Below, one piece after another: positions 1-7,486 of a stretch of 64,000 bases of DNA. Source of the stretch: Pseudomonas sp. PB101 (lineage in GTDB: Bacteria > Pseudomonadota > Gammaproteobacteria > Pseudomonadales > Pseudomonadaceae); contig NZ_RWIR01000080.1 of NCBI RefSeq assembly GCF_009764265.1, positions 62,001-126,000 on the forward strand, in the 5' to 3' direction. The stretch's first letter is position 1. Each line of letters opens with the position of its first letter. The notes under the pieces were generated by a model. The model was not told the origin of the DNA, did not search any database, and saw nothing but the letters and a program-made list of their open reading frames with translations. The translations under genes were made by a program, and so were the position numbers.

Positions 1-30
1 AACAACGCCCCGCATGAGCGAGGCGTTGTT
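1..30 (-). terminator. hairpin terminator-like, downstream of FKBP gene
   Basis: A 9-bp perfect stem (AACAACGCC with GGCGTTGTT) with an inner 3-bp stem follows the stop of the leftward FKBP gene. The U-tract that would complete an intrinsic terminator lies beyond the window edge, so it cannot be confirmed. Confidence 0.6.
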
Positions 31-47
31 ATCGAAGCAGGCGCTGA

Positions 48-764
48 TTACTTGGCAGCGGCGTCTTCTTTTGCCGGATCCTTGATGGCCAGCAGTTCCA
101 GGTCGAATACCAGCACCGAGTTGGCTGGAATCGCCGGGCTCGGGCTTTGAGCGCCGTAAGCCAGGTCAGCAGGGATGTACAGCTTGTACTTCTCGCCAAC
201 GTGCATCAGTTGCAGGCCTTCGACCCAACCCGGGATCACGCCGCTGACCGGCAGATCGATCGGGCTGCCGCGCTCGACGGAACTGTCGAATACGGTGCCG
301 TTGGTCAGCTTGCCGGTGTAGTGAACGGTCACTACGTCAGACGGTTTTGGCTGAGGGCCATCGGCCTTCTGCACGACTTCGTACTGCAAGCCCGAAGCGG
401 TGGTGGTCACGCCAGGTTTCTTGGCGTTGTCCTCGAGGAATTTCTTGCCGGCAGCTGCCGACTCTTCGCTCATCTTGGCCATGCGCTCTTCGGCACGCTT
501 TTGCAGTGCGGCGAACGCTTCAACCAGTTCTTCGTCCTTGAGCTTCTGCTCTTTCTTGCCGACGGCGTCTTCGATGCCCTGGGCTACAGCTTTCGAATCC
601 AGGTCATCCATGCCTTCCTGAGCCAGGCTCTTGCCCATGTTCAGGCCAATGCCGTAGGAAGCTTTTTGCGCCGGAGTTTTCAGCTCTACGCTGGTCTGCG
701 AATCACAACCCGCGAGTACCAGGCCAACCAGGGCCACCGCCGCCGCCAACCGATGCTGTTTCAT
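48..764 (-). CDS. FKBP-type peptidyl-prolyl cis-trans isomerase, lipoprotein (FklB/Mip-like)
   Basis: 238 aa. The N-terminus is a lipoprotein signal with lipobox LAGC, so Cys20 is the predicted lipidated residue. A helical FKBP_N dimerisation region covers about residues 25-125 and an FKBP_C catalytic domain about 135-225, with the family features VHYTG, VFDSS and VIPGW and a C-terminal FDLELL strand. Family role: proline isomerisation during folding of envelope proteins, usually as a V-shaped dimer. The length matches Mip/FkpA/FklB proteins. Asp follows the lipidated Cys, which in Enterobacteria favours inner-membrane retention, but Pseudomonas sorting rules differ, so the membrane is uncertain. 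It is a single leftward gene followed by a hairpin at the window start. The choice among the symbols fklB, fkpA and mip cannot be made from sequence alone. Confidence 0.93.
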   Translation of the reverse strand: MKQHRLAAAVALVGLVLAGCDSQTSVELKTPAQKASYGIGLNMGKSLAQEGMDDLDSKAVAQGIEDAVGKKEQKLKDEELVEAFAALQKRAEERMAKMSEESAAAGKKFLEDNAKKPGVTTTASGLQYEVVQKADGPQPKPSDVVTVHYTGKLTNGTVFDSSVERGSPIDLPVSGVIPGWVEGLQLMHVGEKYKLYIPADLAYGAQSPSPAIPANSVLVFDLELLAIKDPAKEDAAAK

Positions 765-1024
765 GCTATTTCCTTGTTCATGCGCCTAAAGGGCAATCGA
801 GTAAAGCCGCGAGCTTATCAGGCCGCCACGACCAATGGCTACCGGCATGAGAGCCGGAAACAATTGATAAGTTCAGGTGTTTAAACGCATTTCACAATTC
901 GGCTGATGAAGCTTCTTTCATCGGGTTCCCACGCCGACTGAATCCTGAGCCTACAACATCTGGCGTAATGGCCTCTTGCCGCACCCCGGGCACTCGGGCA
1001 TAACGGCATGATAATTCGACAAGG

Positions 1025-2836
1025 ATGTTTATCTTGCGCCTCTTCCTTCGCTTGCTGGTTCTCATCGCAGTACTGCTCGGGCTGGTCATGGCCGTGGTGC
1101 TCTACTACGTCGCCAACCCGAAACTGCCGGCCTGGTCGCCTGCGCAGCAAGTGCACTATCTGGAGCAATGGAGCGCGGCCGACCGCGAAACCTACTACTT
1201 CACCCCCCAGGGTACCCAGGTCAAAGGCTTGCGTTATGACTGGTTCACCGCCCTCGAACTGCCCTTTTCGCAACAACGCTTCGCCGCCCCCGAATACCTC
1301 GCGCGCTTCGGATTTCTGATCGACCCTGGCCAGAAACCGACACCGCTCAACCCCGGTAACCTTCCCGTGGGCTTTACCCGGCACCAGAATGCCGGCAGCG
1401 CGGATATGTTTCTGGATATCACCTGCGCGGCCTGTCATACCGGCGAACTGCGTTTCAAGGGTCAAGCCGTGCGTATCGACGGCGGCTCGGCGCAGCATGT
1501 GCTGCCGTCCACTGTTCCTACACTCAAGGGGGCCAGTTTCGGACAGGCCCTGGTAGCCAGTCTCGCCTCCACTTACTACAACCCGTGGAAGTTCGAACGT
1601 TTCGCACGCAACGTGCTGGGTCAGGACTACGACGCCCGCCACCAAGCGTTGCGCAAAGAGTTCAAATCCTCGCTCAATACGTTCCTCAAAGTGGCCTGGA
1701 ACGACACCCATCGCGGGCTCTATCCGACCGAAGAAGGCCCGGGGCGCACAGACGCCTTCGGGCGCATTGCCAACGCCAGCTTCGGTGACGCCATTTCCCC
1801 CGACAACTACCGCGTGGCCAACGCTCCGGTCGATTATCCGCAGTTGTGGGACATGTGGACATTCGAATGGGTGCAGTGGAACGGCTCGGCGAAACAACCG
1901 ATGGCCCGCAACATCGGCGAGGCGTTGGGCGTCGGCGCCACACTGAACTTCTTCGACAAGAACGGCCAGCCGTTGATGGGCGATGCCCGCTACCCCTCCA
2001 GCGTCCGTGTGCGCGACCTGCACCTGATCGAAGAAACCCTGCAACGCCTCGCGCCTCCAGCCTGGCCGGAAGATCTGCTGGGTGCGGTCGACACGCCTCT
2101 GGCAGCCCAGGGCCGCGCCTTGTTCGCCGAAAACTGCGCGGGTTGTCATGTACCGCGTTCGACCCAGGGCGAGGGGCGATACGTTCAACACCTGAAAATG
2201 CTCCCGGTGGATTACATCGGCACAGACCCCGGTGCAGCCAATAACATCGCCGACCACCGCTTCGACCTGACAGCGCTGCAATGGAAGCAGGCGGAGCTGG
2301 AACAGCTTGATGTCGAGCCGAAACCCACCGAACCCCTGGACCTGAGCAAAATGTCCGTGACCAAGGGGCTGGCCTATGTCACCGCCTATGTCCAGGACCG
2401 CGCCTATCAAGACGCCAGGGTCAGCCCTGCCGAGCGTCCGCAAATGGACGGTTTCGGCCTGCCGATCGGTGTGCGCGAATTGCGTTCGTACAAGGCCAGG
2501 CCGTTGGCAGGCGTATGGGCGACAGCGCCGTTTCTGCACAACGGTTCGGTTGCGAGCATCTATCAACTGCTGTCGCCTCAGGATGAGCGTGCGACCACCT
2601 TCTACAAAGGCACGTTCGAGTACGACCCGGGGCACCTGGGCTACCGCACCGAAGCCTTCGCCAACGGTTTTCTGTTCGACACGCGCATTACCGGCAACCA
2701 CAACAGCGGTCATGAATTCCGTGCCGGCAAACTCGGCAATGGCGTGATCGGCCGCTGGTTGGAGCCGCAAGAACGCTGGGCACTGCTGGAATACCTGAAA
2801 GTGCTGGGCGGCCCGCTGGAAGCGCAATTGCCATGA
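1025..2836 (+). CDS. RoxA-like di-haem c-type cytochrome, membrane-anchored
   Basis: 603 aa. One N-terminal hydrophobic segment (residues about 5-29) looks like an uncleaved anchor or signal. Two covalent haem motifs are visible: CAACH at 134-138 and CAGCH at 371-375. The wide spacing and the conserved segment after the first motif (HTGEL, then IDGG) fit the RoxA-like/di-haem cytochrome c peroxidase superfamily, which includes rubber oxygenases. An oxidase or peroxidase activity in the periplasm is an inference and the substrate is unknown. The ATG at 1025 sits right against its AAGGA (1021-1025). The in-frame TTG at 1034 has better spacing (8 nt) and may be the true start, giving a protein 3 residues shorter. 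A catalase-family gene follows 28 nt downstream, probably in the same operon. Confidence 0.85.
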   Translation: MFILRLFLRLLVLIAVLLGLVMAVVLYYVANPKLPAWSPAQQVHYLEQWSAADRETYYFTPQGTQVKGLRYDWFTALELPFSQQRFAAPEYLARFGFLIDPGQKPTPLNPGNLPVGFTRHQNAGSADMFLDITCAACHTGELRFKGQAVRIDGGSAQHVLPSTVPTLKGASFGQALVASLASTYYNPWKFERFARNVLGQDYDARHQALRKEFKSSLNTFLKVAWNDTHRGLYPTEEGPGRTDAFGRIANASFGDAISPDNYRVANAPVDYPQLWDMWTFEWVQWNGSAKQPMARNIGEALGVGATLNFFDKNGQPLMGDARYPSSVRVRDLHLIEETLQRLAPPAWPEDLLGAVDTPLAAQGRALFAENCAGCHVPRSTQGEGRYVQHLKMLPVDYIGTDPGAANNIADHRFDLTALQWKQAELEQLDVEPKPTEPLDLSKMSVTKGLAYVTAYVQDRAYQDARVSPAERPQMDGFGLPIGVRELRSYKARPLAGVWATAPFLHNGSVASIYQLLSPQDERATTFYKGTFEYDPGHLGYRTEAFANGFLFDTRITGNHNSGHEFRAGKLGNGVIGRWLEPQERWALLEYLKVLGGPLEAQLP

Positions 2837-2864
2837 CCACAGCCTCAGCCAAAAGGACTTACCC

Positions 2865-4001
2865 ATGCTGACAACTCTCTGGCTACGACTGGGCGCCTTC
2901 CTCGGCAAGCTGTTGCTGTGGCTGCTGGGGCTGGGCGTACTTGGCTGGGCATTGGCCACCGCCTGGTTCGCCTGGCAGCAACGCGGGCCGGTCTCGGCGC
3001 AGGAGCTTGTTCCCGAAGGCGAAGCCGCGATGACCCGGGACATCATCCAGACGGCGGTGCGCATCGTCGACCAGCACCGCGAAAGCACCCGCTACCTGCG
3101 TGACGCCCATGCCAAGGCCCACGGCTGTGTGAAGGCCGAGGTCCAGGTGCTGCCGGAACTGCCAATCGAACTGCGCCAGGGCGTATTCAGCGAGCCGGGG
3201 AAAACCTGGCAAGCGACGCTGCGCCTGTCCAACGGCAATGCCTACCCGCAGTTCGACAGCATCCGCGACGCCCGGGGCATGGCGATCAAACTGCTCGATG
3301 TTACGGGTAAACAACTGCTGAGCGATCAACCTGGGCGAAACGAACAGGATTTCGTGATGTTCAGCCATCCGAACTTCTTTGTAAGCAATGTCGCCGAATA
3401 CCGTCAGAACGTCGCCGCTCAAGCCGACGGTAAAAAGATCATGGCCTTCTTCCCCGGCTGGGATCCACGCGGATGGCAGGTTCGCCACCTGTTCATTGCC
3501 CTGGCGACACTGTCCCCGGCTCCGTCGAGCCCGACCCAGACGACGTATTTTTCGGTTTCACCCTACAAGTTCGGCGAAGCCAATGCGAAGTTCCGGGTCA
3601 TGCCCGATCCGGACAGTTGCCCGGTCTACAACCTGCCGGAACAAAATCGCAAGCTGCCGAACTTTCTGCGCAATGCGCTGAACCAACAGCTGTCGACCGA
3701 CCGGATACCCGCGTGTTTCGCTTTGCAAATCCAGCGGCAGGACGCCAACAAGTACATGCCGATCGAGGACACCAGCATTGAATGGCGCGAGAGCGATGCG
3801 CCCTTCGAGACGGTGGCGCGGATCAAGGTTGCGGCGCAGGACTTCGATACACCGGCGCTGAACCTGCAATGCGACAACCAGTCGTTCAACCCCTGGTTCG
3901 GCATCGAGGCGCACCGCCCCATCGGCGGGATCAATCGCCTGCGCAAGGCCGTATACGAAGCCGTCAGCGACTACCGGCACGCCCGCAATGCCGAACTGTA
4001 G
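2865..4001 (+). CDS. catalase-family haem protein with N-terminal membrane anchor
   Basis: 378 aa. A strong N-terminal transmembrane segment (about residues 5-36) precedes a minimal catalase-fold domain. The motif RDAHAKAHG places the distal haem His at about residue 82. The segment EQDFVMFSHPNFF corresponds to the catalase DLVGNNxPVFF region but lacks its usual Asn pair. The usual proximal RxxSYxDTxxH motif is not recognisable; PYKFGEA may be its counterpart. Such short catalase-like proteins (SrpA-type) often act as peroxygenases or peroxidases rather than true catalases. The SD AAGGA lies 7 nt before the ATG. The cytochrome gene upstream suggests a joint envelope peroxide or hydroperoxide function (inference). 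True H2O2 dismutation is doubtful given the missing residues. Confidence 0.85.
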   Translation: MLTTLWLRLGAFLGKLLLWLLGLGVLGWALATAWFAWQQRGPVSAQELVPEGEAAMTRDIIQTAVRIVDQHRESTRYLRDAHAKAHGCVKAEVQVLPELPIELRQGVFSEPGKTWQATLRLSNGNAYPQFDSIRDARGMAIKLLDVTGKQLLSDQPGRNEQDFVMFSHPNFFVSNVAEYRQNVAAQADGKKIMAFFPGWDPRGWQVRHLFIALATLSPAPSSPTQTTYFSVSPYKFGEANAKFRVMPDPDSCPVYNLPEQNRKLPNFLRNALNQQLSTDRIPACFALQIQRQDANKYMPIEDTSIEWRESDAPFETVARIKVAAQDFDTPALNLQCDNQSFNPWFGIEAHRPIGGINRLRKAVYEAVSDYRHARNAEL

Positions 4002-4100
4002 GAGCGAGCCTTGCTCGCGAGAAACCCATAGGCACCGCTGGGCACCTGAATTTACGCGTTATCGTTCACGACCTTCGCGAGCCAGCTCGCTCCCGCAGAG
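3998..4100. repeat. REP doublet (REPIN-like)
   Basis: Two inverted copies of the GGAGCGAGC...GCTCGCGA element face each other, one starting at the catalase stop codon and one at 4075-4097. They form a long hairpin-capable doublet between the catalase gene and the tRNA terminator. Confidence 0.8.
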
Positions 4101-4127
4101 AGCCAGGAAAGCCAAATCCCGAACAGC

Positions 4128-4152
4128 AAAAAGCCCGCACTAGGCGGGCTTT
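4128..4152 (-). terminator. intrinsic terminator of tRNA unit 2
   Basis: Stem AGCCCGC/GCGGGCT with a 4-nt loop, followed on the minus strand by a U-run, 41 nt beyond the CCA end of tRNA-Asp. Confidence 0.85.
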
Positions 4153-4192
4153 CCGTGGTGATCTGGCGTTCAGTGTTCCAGATTACCGAATA

Positions 4193-4269
4193 TGGCGCAG
4201 CGGACGGGACTCGAACCCGCGACCCCCGGCGTGACAGGCCGGTATTCTAACCGACTGAACTACCGCTGC
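4193..4269 (-). tRNA. tRNA-Asp (GUC), copy 2
   Basis: 77 nt including an encoded CCA. The acceptor stem GCAGCGG pairs with CCGCTGC, the T-loop GGTTCGAGTCC is intact, and the anticodon loop CTGTCAC gives anticodon GUC. It is the second gene of a Val-Asp pair read leftward and is identical in its mature part to the copy at 4564-4640. Confidence 0.97.
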
Positions 4270-4288
4270 GCGAAACGCTTGAAACGAA

Positions 4289-4364
4289 TGGTGGGTGATG
4301 ACGGGATCGAACCGCCGACATTCTGCTTGTAAGGCAGACGCTCTCCCAGCTGAGCTAATCACCC
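4289..4364 (-). tRNA. tRNA-Val (UAC), copy 2
   Basis: 76 nt including CCA. The acceptor GGGTGAT pairs with ATCACCC and the anticodon loop CTTACAA gives UAC. It is 19 nt upstream of tRNA-Asp. A CATAAT -10-like box lies about 16-21 nt upstream of the 5' end at 4385-4390, so this pair probably has its own promoter. Confidence 0.97.
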
Positions 4365-4497
4365 TTCGCTTCGTTACGGGACGCATTATGCCACAAGTTT
4401 TCGTAAAGTGTTGATTTAATTGAAGTTTTTTCAAATAAATCCGAAAACCGGTAAAACGACACATCCCGCGGGTACAACTGTACAAACTTTGAGGCAG

Positions 4498-4522
4498 AAA
4501 AAAACCCGCGTTTGCGGGTTCT
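4498..4522 (-). terminator. intrinsic terminator of tRNA unit 1
   Basis: A stem of AACCCGC with GCGGGTT and a run of Us on the minus strand, about 42 nt downstream of tRNA-Asp copy 1. It matches the placement of the terminator of the second unit. Confidence 0.8.
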
Positions 4523-4563
4523 TCCGTGGTGACCTGGCGTTCAGTGTTCCAGGTTACCGAATA

Positions 4564-4640
4564 TGGCGCAGCGGACGGGACTCGAACCCGCGACCCCCGG
4601 CGTGACAGGCCGGTATTCTAACCGACTGAACTACCGCTGC
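4564..4640 (-). tRNA. tRNA-Asp (GUC), copy 1
   Basis: 77 nt with encoded CCA, same mature sequence as the copy at 4193-4269, and 19 nt downstream of tRNA-Val copy 1. The sequence downstream of the CCA (to about 4525) is also nearly the same in both units, which shows a tandem duplication rather than convergence. Confidence 0.97.
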
Positions 4641-4659
4641 GCTAAACACTTGAAACGAA

Positions 4660-4735
4660 TGGTGGGTGATGACGGGATCGAACCGCCGACATTCTGCTTG
4701 TAAGGCAGACGCTCTCCCAGCTGAGCTAATCACCC
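4660..4735 (-). tRNA. tRNA-Val (UAC), copy 1
   Basis: 76 nt with encoded CCA and anticodon UAC, the same mature sequence as the copy at 4289-4364. It is the first gene of the upstream Val-Asp unit. Confidence 0.97.
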
Positions 4736-4755
4736 TTCGCTTCGGTGTGGCGCGC

Positions 4756-4784
4756 ATTCTACGGAGCGACCCAACCTCTGGCAA
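4756..4784 (-). promoter_or_regulatory. sigma-70 promoter of tRNA-Val/Asp unit 1
   Basis: On the minus strand a -35 TTGCCA (4779-4784) and a -10 TAGAAT (4756-4761) are separated by exactly 17 bp. The -10 lies about 20 nt before the mature tRNA-Val 5' end. Confidence 0.8.
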
Positions 4785-4894
4785 GCACTTTTTAAAATAA
4801 TTTTCCGAGGCCTTCCAAAGGCTTAGAGAAAGGTTGGCCTATGGCACGGCGAAGTCAATAATGCCCCCCTTTGTATAAAGGAGAGACTCACCCC

Positions 4895-5815
4895 ATGTGG
4901 TTCAAAAACCTGCTTATCTATCGCCTGACCCAAGATCTGCCTGTTGATGCCGAGGCGTTGGAAACTGCACTGGCCACCAAACTGGCGCGCCCATGTGCAA
5001 GCCAGGAGTTGACCACCTACGGTTTCGTCGCGCCGTTCGGCAAAGGCGAAGATGCGCCACTGGTGCACGTCAGCGGCGACTTCCTGCTGGTGTCCGCCCG
5101 CAAGGAAGAACGTATTCTGCCGGGCAGCGTCGTGCGTGACGCGGTCAAGGAAAAGGTCGAAGAGATCGAAGCCGAGCAGATGCGCAAGGTCTATAAGAAG
5201 GAACGCGATCAGATCAAGGATGAAATCATCCAGGCCTTCCTGCCTCGCGCCTTTATCCGCCGTTCCTCGACCTTCGCCGCCATCGCGCCGAAACAGGGCC
5301 TGATCCTGGTCAACTCGGCCAGCCCGAAACGCGCCGAAGACCTGCTGTCGACCTTGCGCGAAGTGATCGGCACCCTGCCGGTGCGTCCGCTGACCGTGAA
5401 GATGTCCCCGACCGCGACCATGACCGAGTGGGTCACCACGCAGAAAGCCGCGGACGATTTCTTCGTGCTGGACGAGTGTGAACTGCGCGACACCCACGAA
5501 GACGGCGGCATCGTGCGCTGCAAGCGCCAGGACCTGACCAGCGAAGAAATCCAGCTGCACCTGAGCACCGGCAAAGTGGTCACTCAGCTGTCCCTGGCCT
5601 GGCAGGACAAACTGTCGTTCGTCCTCGACGACAAGATGGTGGTCAAGCGCCTGAAGTTCGAAGACCTGCTGCAGGATCAGGCGGAACAGGACGGCGGCGA
5701 AGAAGCCCTGGGCCAACTGGACGCCAGCTTCACCCTGATGATGCTGACCTTCGGCGACTTCCTGCCGGCACTGGTTGAAGCGCTGGGTGGGGAAGAGACT
5801 CCGCAGGGGATCTAA
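4895..5815 (+). CDS. rdgC: recombination-associated protein RdgC
   Basis: 306 aa, the usual family length. The N-terminus MWFKNLLIYRL is the family start. An AAGGAG SD precedes it; a 24-nt upstream ATG extension would place the SD inside the coding region and is rejected. RdgC forms a ring-shaped dimer that binds double-stranded DNA without sequence specificity and restrains RecA-mediated strand exchange. It acts in the nucleoid. It is a single rightward gene between the tRNA units, which it faces away from, and a REP doublet. No odd features. Confidence 0.96.
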   Translation: MWFKNLLIYRLTQDLPVDAEALETALATKLARPCASQELTTYGFVAPFGKGEDAPLVHVSGDFLLVSARKEERILPGSVVRDAVKEKVEEIEAEQMRKVYKKERDQIKDEIIQAFLPRAFIRRSSTFAAIAPKQGLILVNSASPKRAEDLLSTLREVIGTLPVRPLTVKMSPTATMTEWVTTQKAADDFFVLDECELRDTHEDGGIVRCKRQDLTSEEIQLHLSTGKVVTQLSLAWQDKLSFVLDDKMVVKRLKFEDLLQDQAEQDGGEEALGQLDASFTLMMLTFGDFLPALVEALGGEETPQGI

Positions 5816-5830
5816 ACCCTGGTGATCTTT

Positions 5831-5932
5831 CCTGTAGGAGCGAGCTTGCTCCGGGCGGCGTTCCGACGATGGAGTGTCAGTAGCCCCTCTTTGTCTGACA
5901 CACCATCGCGAGCAAGCTCGCTCCTACAGGGG
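5831..5932. repeat. REP doublet (REPIN-like)
   Basis: Inverted copies CCTGTAGGAGCGAGC and GCTCGCTCCTACAGG bracket about 65 bp between rdgC and the BASS transporter gene. This is the GTAGGAGC variant rather than GTGGGAGC. Confidence 0.85.
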
Positions 5933-5965
5933 TTTTGTAGCGTCACTTAAAATAAGGATCAAGCC

Positions 5966-6931
5966 ATGCGCGCACTGGCTGCATTGAGTCGTTTTGTCGG
6001 CAACACCTTCGCCTACTGGGTACTGATTTTCGCTGTCGTGGCGTTTCTGCAGCCGGCATGGTTCCTCGGCCTCAAAGGCGCCATCGTGCCCTTGCTGGGG
6101 CTGGTGATGTTCGGCATGGGCCTGACCCTCAAACTCGAAGACTTCGCCGAAGTCGCCCGCCATCCGTGGCGCGTGGCCTTGGGCGTGGTTGCCCATTTCG
6201 TGATCATGCCCGGCGTGGCGTGGTTGCTCTGCCAGGCGTTTCACTTGCCGCCGGAAATCGCCGTCGGCGTGATTCTGGTCGGCTGCTGCCCAAGCGGCAC
6301 CTCGTCGAACGTGATGACCTGGCTGGCCCGCGGCGACCTGGCGTTGTCGGTGGCCATCGCCGCCGTCACCACCCTCCTCGCCCCGCTGCTGACACCGGCG
6401 CTGATCTGGCTGCTGGCCTCGGCCTGGTTGCCGGTGTCGTTCATGGAGCTGTTCTGGTCGATCCTGCAAGTGGTGCTGTTGCCGATCGTGCTGGGCGTGG
6501 TGGCCCAACGAGTGCTCGGCGACAAGGTTCGCCACGCCGTGGACGTGCTGCCGCTGGTGTCGGTGGTGAGCATCGTGATCATCGTCACCGCCGTGGTGGC
6601 CGCCAGCCAGGCGAAGATTGCCGAGTCCGGTCTGTTGATCATGGCCGTGGTCATGCTGCACAACAGCTTTGGCTACTTGCTCGGTTATTTCACCGGGCGC
6701 CTGTTCAAGCTGCCTCTGGCACAGCGCAAGTCCCTGGCCCTGGAAGTCGGCATGCAGAACTCCGGGCTGGGCGCGGCACTGGCCAGCGCGCACTTCTCGC
6801 CGCTGGCGGCGGTGCCCAGCGCGTTGTTCAGCGTCTGGCACAACATTTCCGGGGCGCTGCTCTCGACGTATTTCCGTCGCATGAGCGAGAAACAGGATCG
6901 GGAAACGGCCGCCAGGCAAGTCAGCGACTGA
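5966..6931 (+). CDS. bile acid:sodium symporter (BASS) family transporter
   Basis: 321 aa with about nine to ten hydrophobic helices. The BASS signature region is visible as the GCCPSGTSSNVMTWLARGD stretch (about residues 109-127) and, later, an EVGMQNSGLG segment, both of which line the sodium site in this family. The SD AAGGA lies 7 nt before the ATG. Bacterial members move organic anions such as pantoate or 2-keto acids with Na+. The substrate here cannot be told. It lies just upstream of the guanidine riboswitch and sugE but in a separate unit, because the riboswitch has its own -10. Confidence 0.9.
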   Translation: MRALAALSRFVGNTFAYWVLIFAVVAFLQPAWFLGLKGAIVPLLGLVMFGMGLTLKLEDFAEVARHPWRVALGVVAHFVIMPGVAWLLCQAFHLPPEIAVGVILVGCCPSGTSSNVMTWLARGDLALSVAIAAVTTLLAPLLTPALIWLLASAWLPVSFMELFWSILQVVLLPIVLGVVAQRVLGDKVRHAVDVLPLVSVVSIVIIVTAVVAASQAKIAESGLLIMAVVMLHNSFGYLLGYFTGRLFKLPLAQRKSLALEVGMQNSGLGAALASAHFSPLAAVPSALFSVWHNISGALLSTYFRRMSEKQDRETAARQVSD

Positions 6932-6965
6932 TTGGAAACTTGATCCCCGGGTTAATGCTGGGCAC

Positions 6966-7045
6966 TATATTGCGCATCGCGAGGACGACCTCGCGGCTCG
7001 ATCGAGTCATTAATCAGGGGACGACCCCGTCAGACGATGGAGGTC
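6966..7045 (+). promoter_or_regulatory. guanidine-II (mini-ykkC) riboswitch with -10 box
   Basis: Two small GC hairpins, each capped by the diagnostic tetraloop ACGA: stem CGCGAGG/CCTCGCG with loop 6985-6988, and stem GGGG/CCCC with loop 7021-7024. They are 21 nt apart. This is the guanidine-II architecture (two ACGR-loop hairpins). The second hairpin ends 10 nt before the GGAGG SD (7039-7043), which fits the known mechanism in which guanidinium-induced loop-loop pairing frees the SD. A TATATT -10 at 6966-6971 puts the start of transcription near the base of hairpin 1. Confidence 0.92.
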
Positions 7046-7048
7046 TTC

Positions 7049-7363
7049 ATGTCCTGGATCATTCTGTTTTTCGCCGGCCTGTTCGAAGTGGGCTGGGCCG
7101 TCGGCCTCAAGTACACCGACGGCTTCACCCGCCCGCTCCCCACCGTTTTGACCGTTGCGGCCATGGCGATCAGCCTTGGCTTGCTCGGCCTTGCCATGAA
7201 GGAACTGCCGCTGGGTACGGCCTATGCGATCTGGACCGGGGTCGGCGCCGTCGGCACGGTGATCGCCGGGATCATCCTGTTTGGCGAATCCATGGCGCTG
7301 GTAAGGCTGGCGAGTGTGGCGTTGATCATTTTCGGGTTGGTTGGGCTGAAGGTAAGCGCCTAG
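7049..7363 (+). CDS. sugE: guanidinium exporter, SMR family (SugE/Gdx)
   Basis: 104 aa, four transmembrane helices, the standard SMR size. The essential Glu13 lies in the GLFEVGWAVGLKY helix, and W and G residues around it match the SugE/Gdx subtype rather than EmrE/QacE. The start at 7049 has GGAGG 5 nt upstream; the in-frame ATG at 7037 overlaps that SD and is rejected. Family knowledge: Gdx exports guanidinium by proton antiport as a dual-topology dimer. The guanidine-II riboswitch directly upstream supports guanidinium as the substrate. Confidence 0.96.
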   Translation: MSWIILFFAGLFEVGWAVGLKYTDGFTRPLPTVLTVAAMAISLGLLGLAMKELPLGTAYAIWTGVGAVGTVIAGIILFGESMALVRLASVALIIFGLVGLKVSA

Positions 7364-7372
7364 GCCACTACC

Positions 7373-7470
7373 GCCATCGCGGGCAAGCCCGCTCCCACAG
7401 GTTTCGTGTACTCCCACACATGTTGAGTACACCATCAATCCTTGTGGGAGCGGGCTTGCCCGCGATGGGG
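7373..7470. repeat. REP doublet (REPIN-like)
   Basis: Inverted copies CATCGCGGGCAAGCCCGC and GCGGGCTTGCCCGCGATG, the GGGCAAGCCC variant, between the convergent sugE and MFS/acyltransferase genes. No separate T-run terminator is seen here. Confidence 0.85.
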
Positions 7471-7486
7471 CCAGTACAGCCACCGA

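Noticed and set aside
881..3088. 735-aa open frame on the minus strand opposite the cytochrome gene
   Set aside because: It is an antisense frame opened by the high G/C third-position bias of the real gene; no SD, no domain, and it crosses the gap to the next gene.
4193..4735. tRNA genes as an integration site for a mobile element
   Set aside because: No integrase, no partial tRNA copy with att-type flanks; the repeat is a full tandem duplication of the unit.
4183..4784. Two short minus-strand open frames across the tRNA genes
   Set aside because: They read through the tRNAs and their terminators; the duplicated protein text is just the duplicated tRNAs.
7037..7048. Earlier ATG for sugE at 7037
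   Set aside because: It overlaps the GGAGG SD of the conserved start at 7049 and would extend beyond the SMR family N-terminus.
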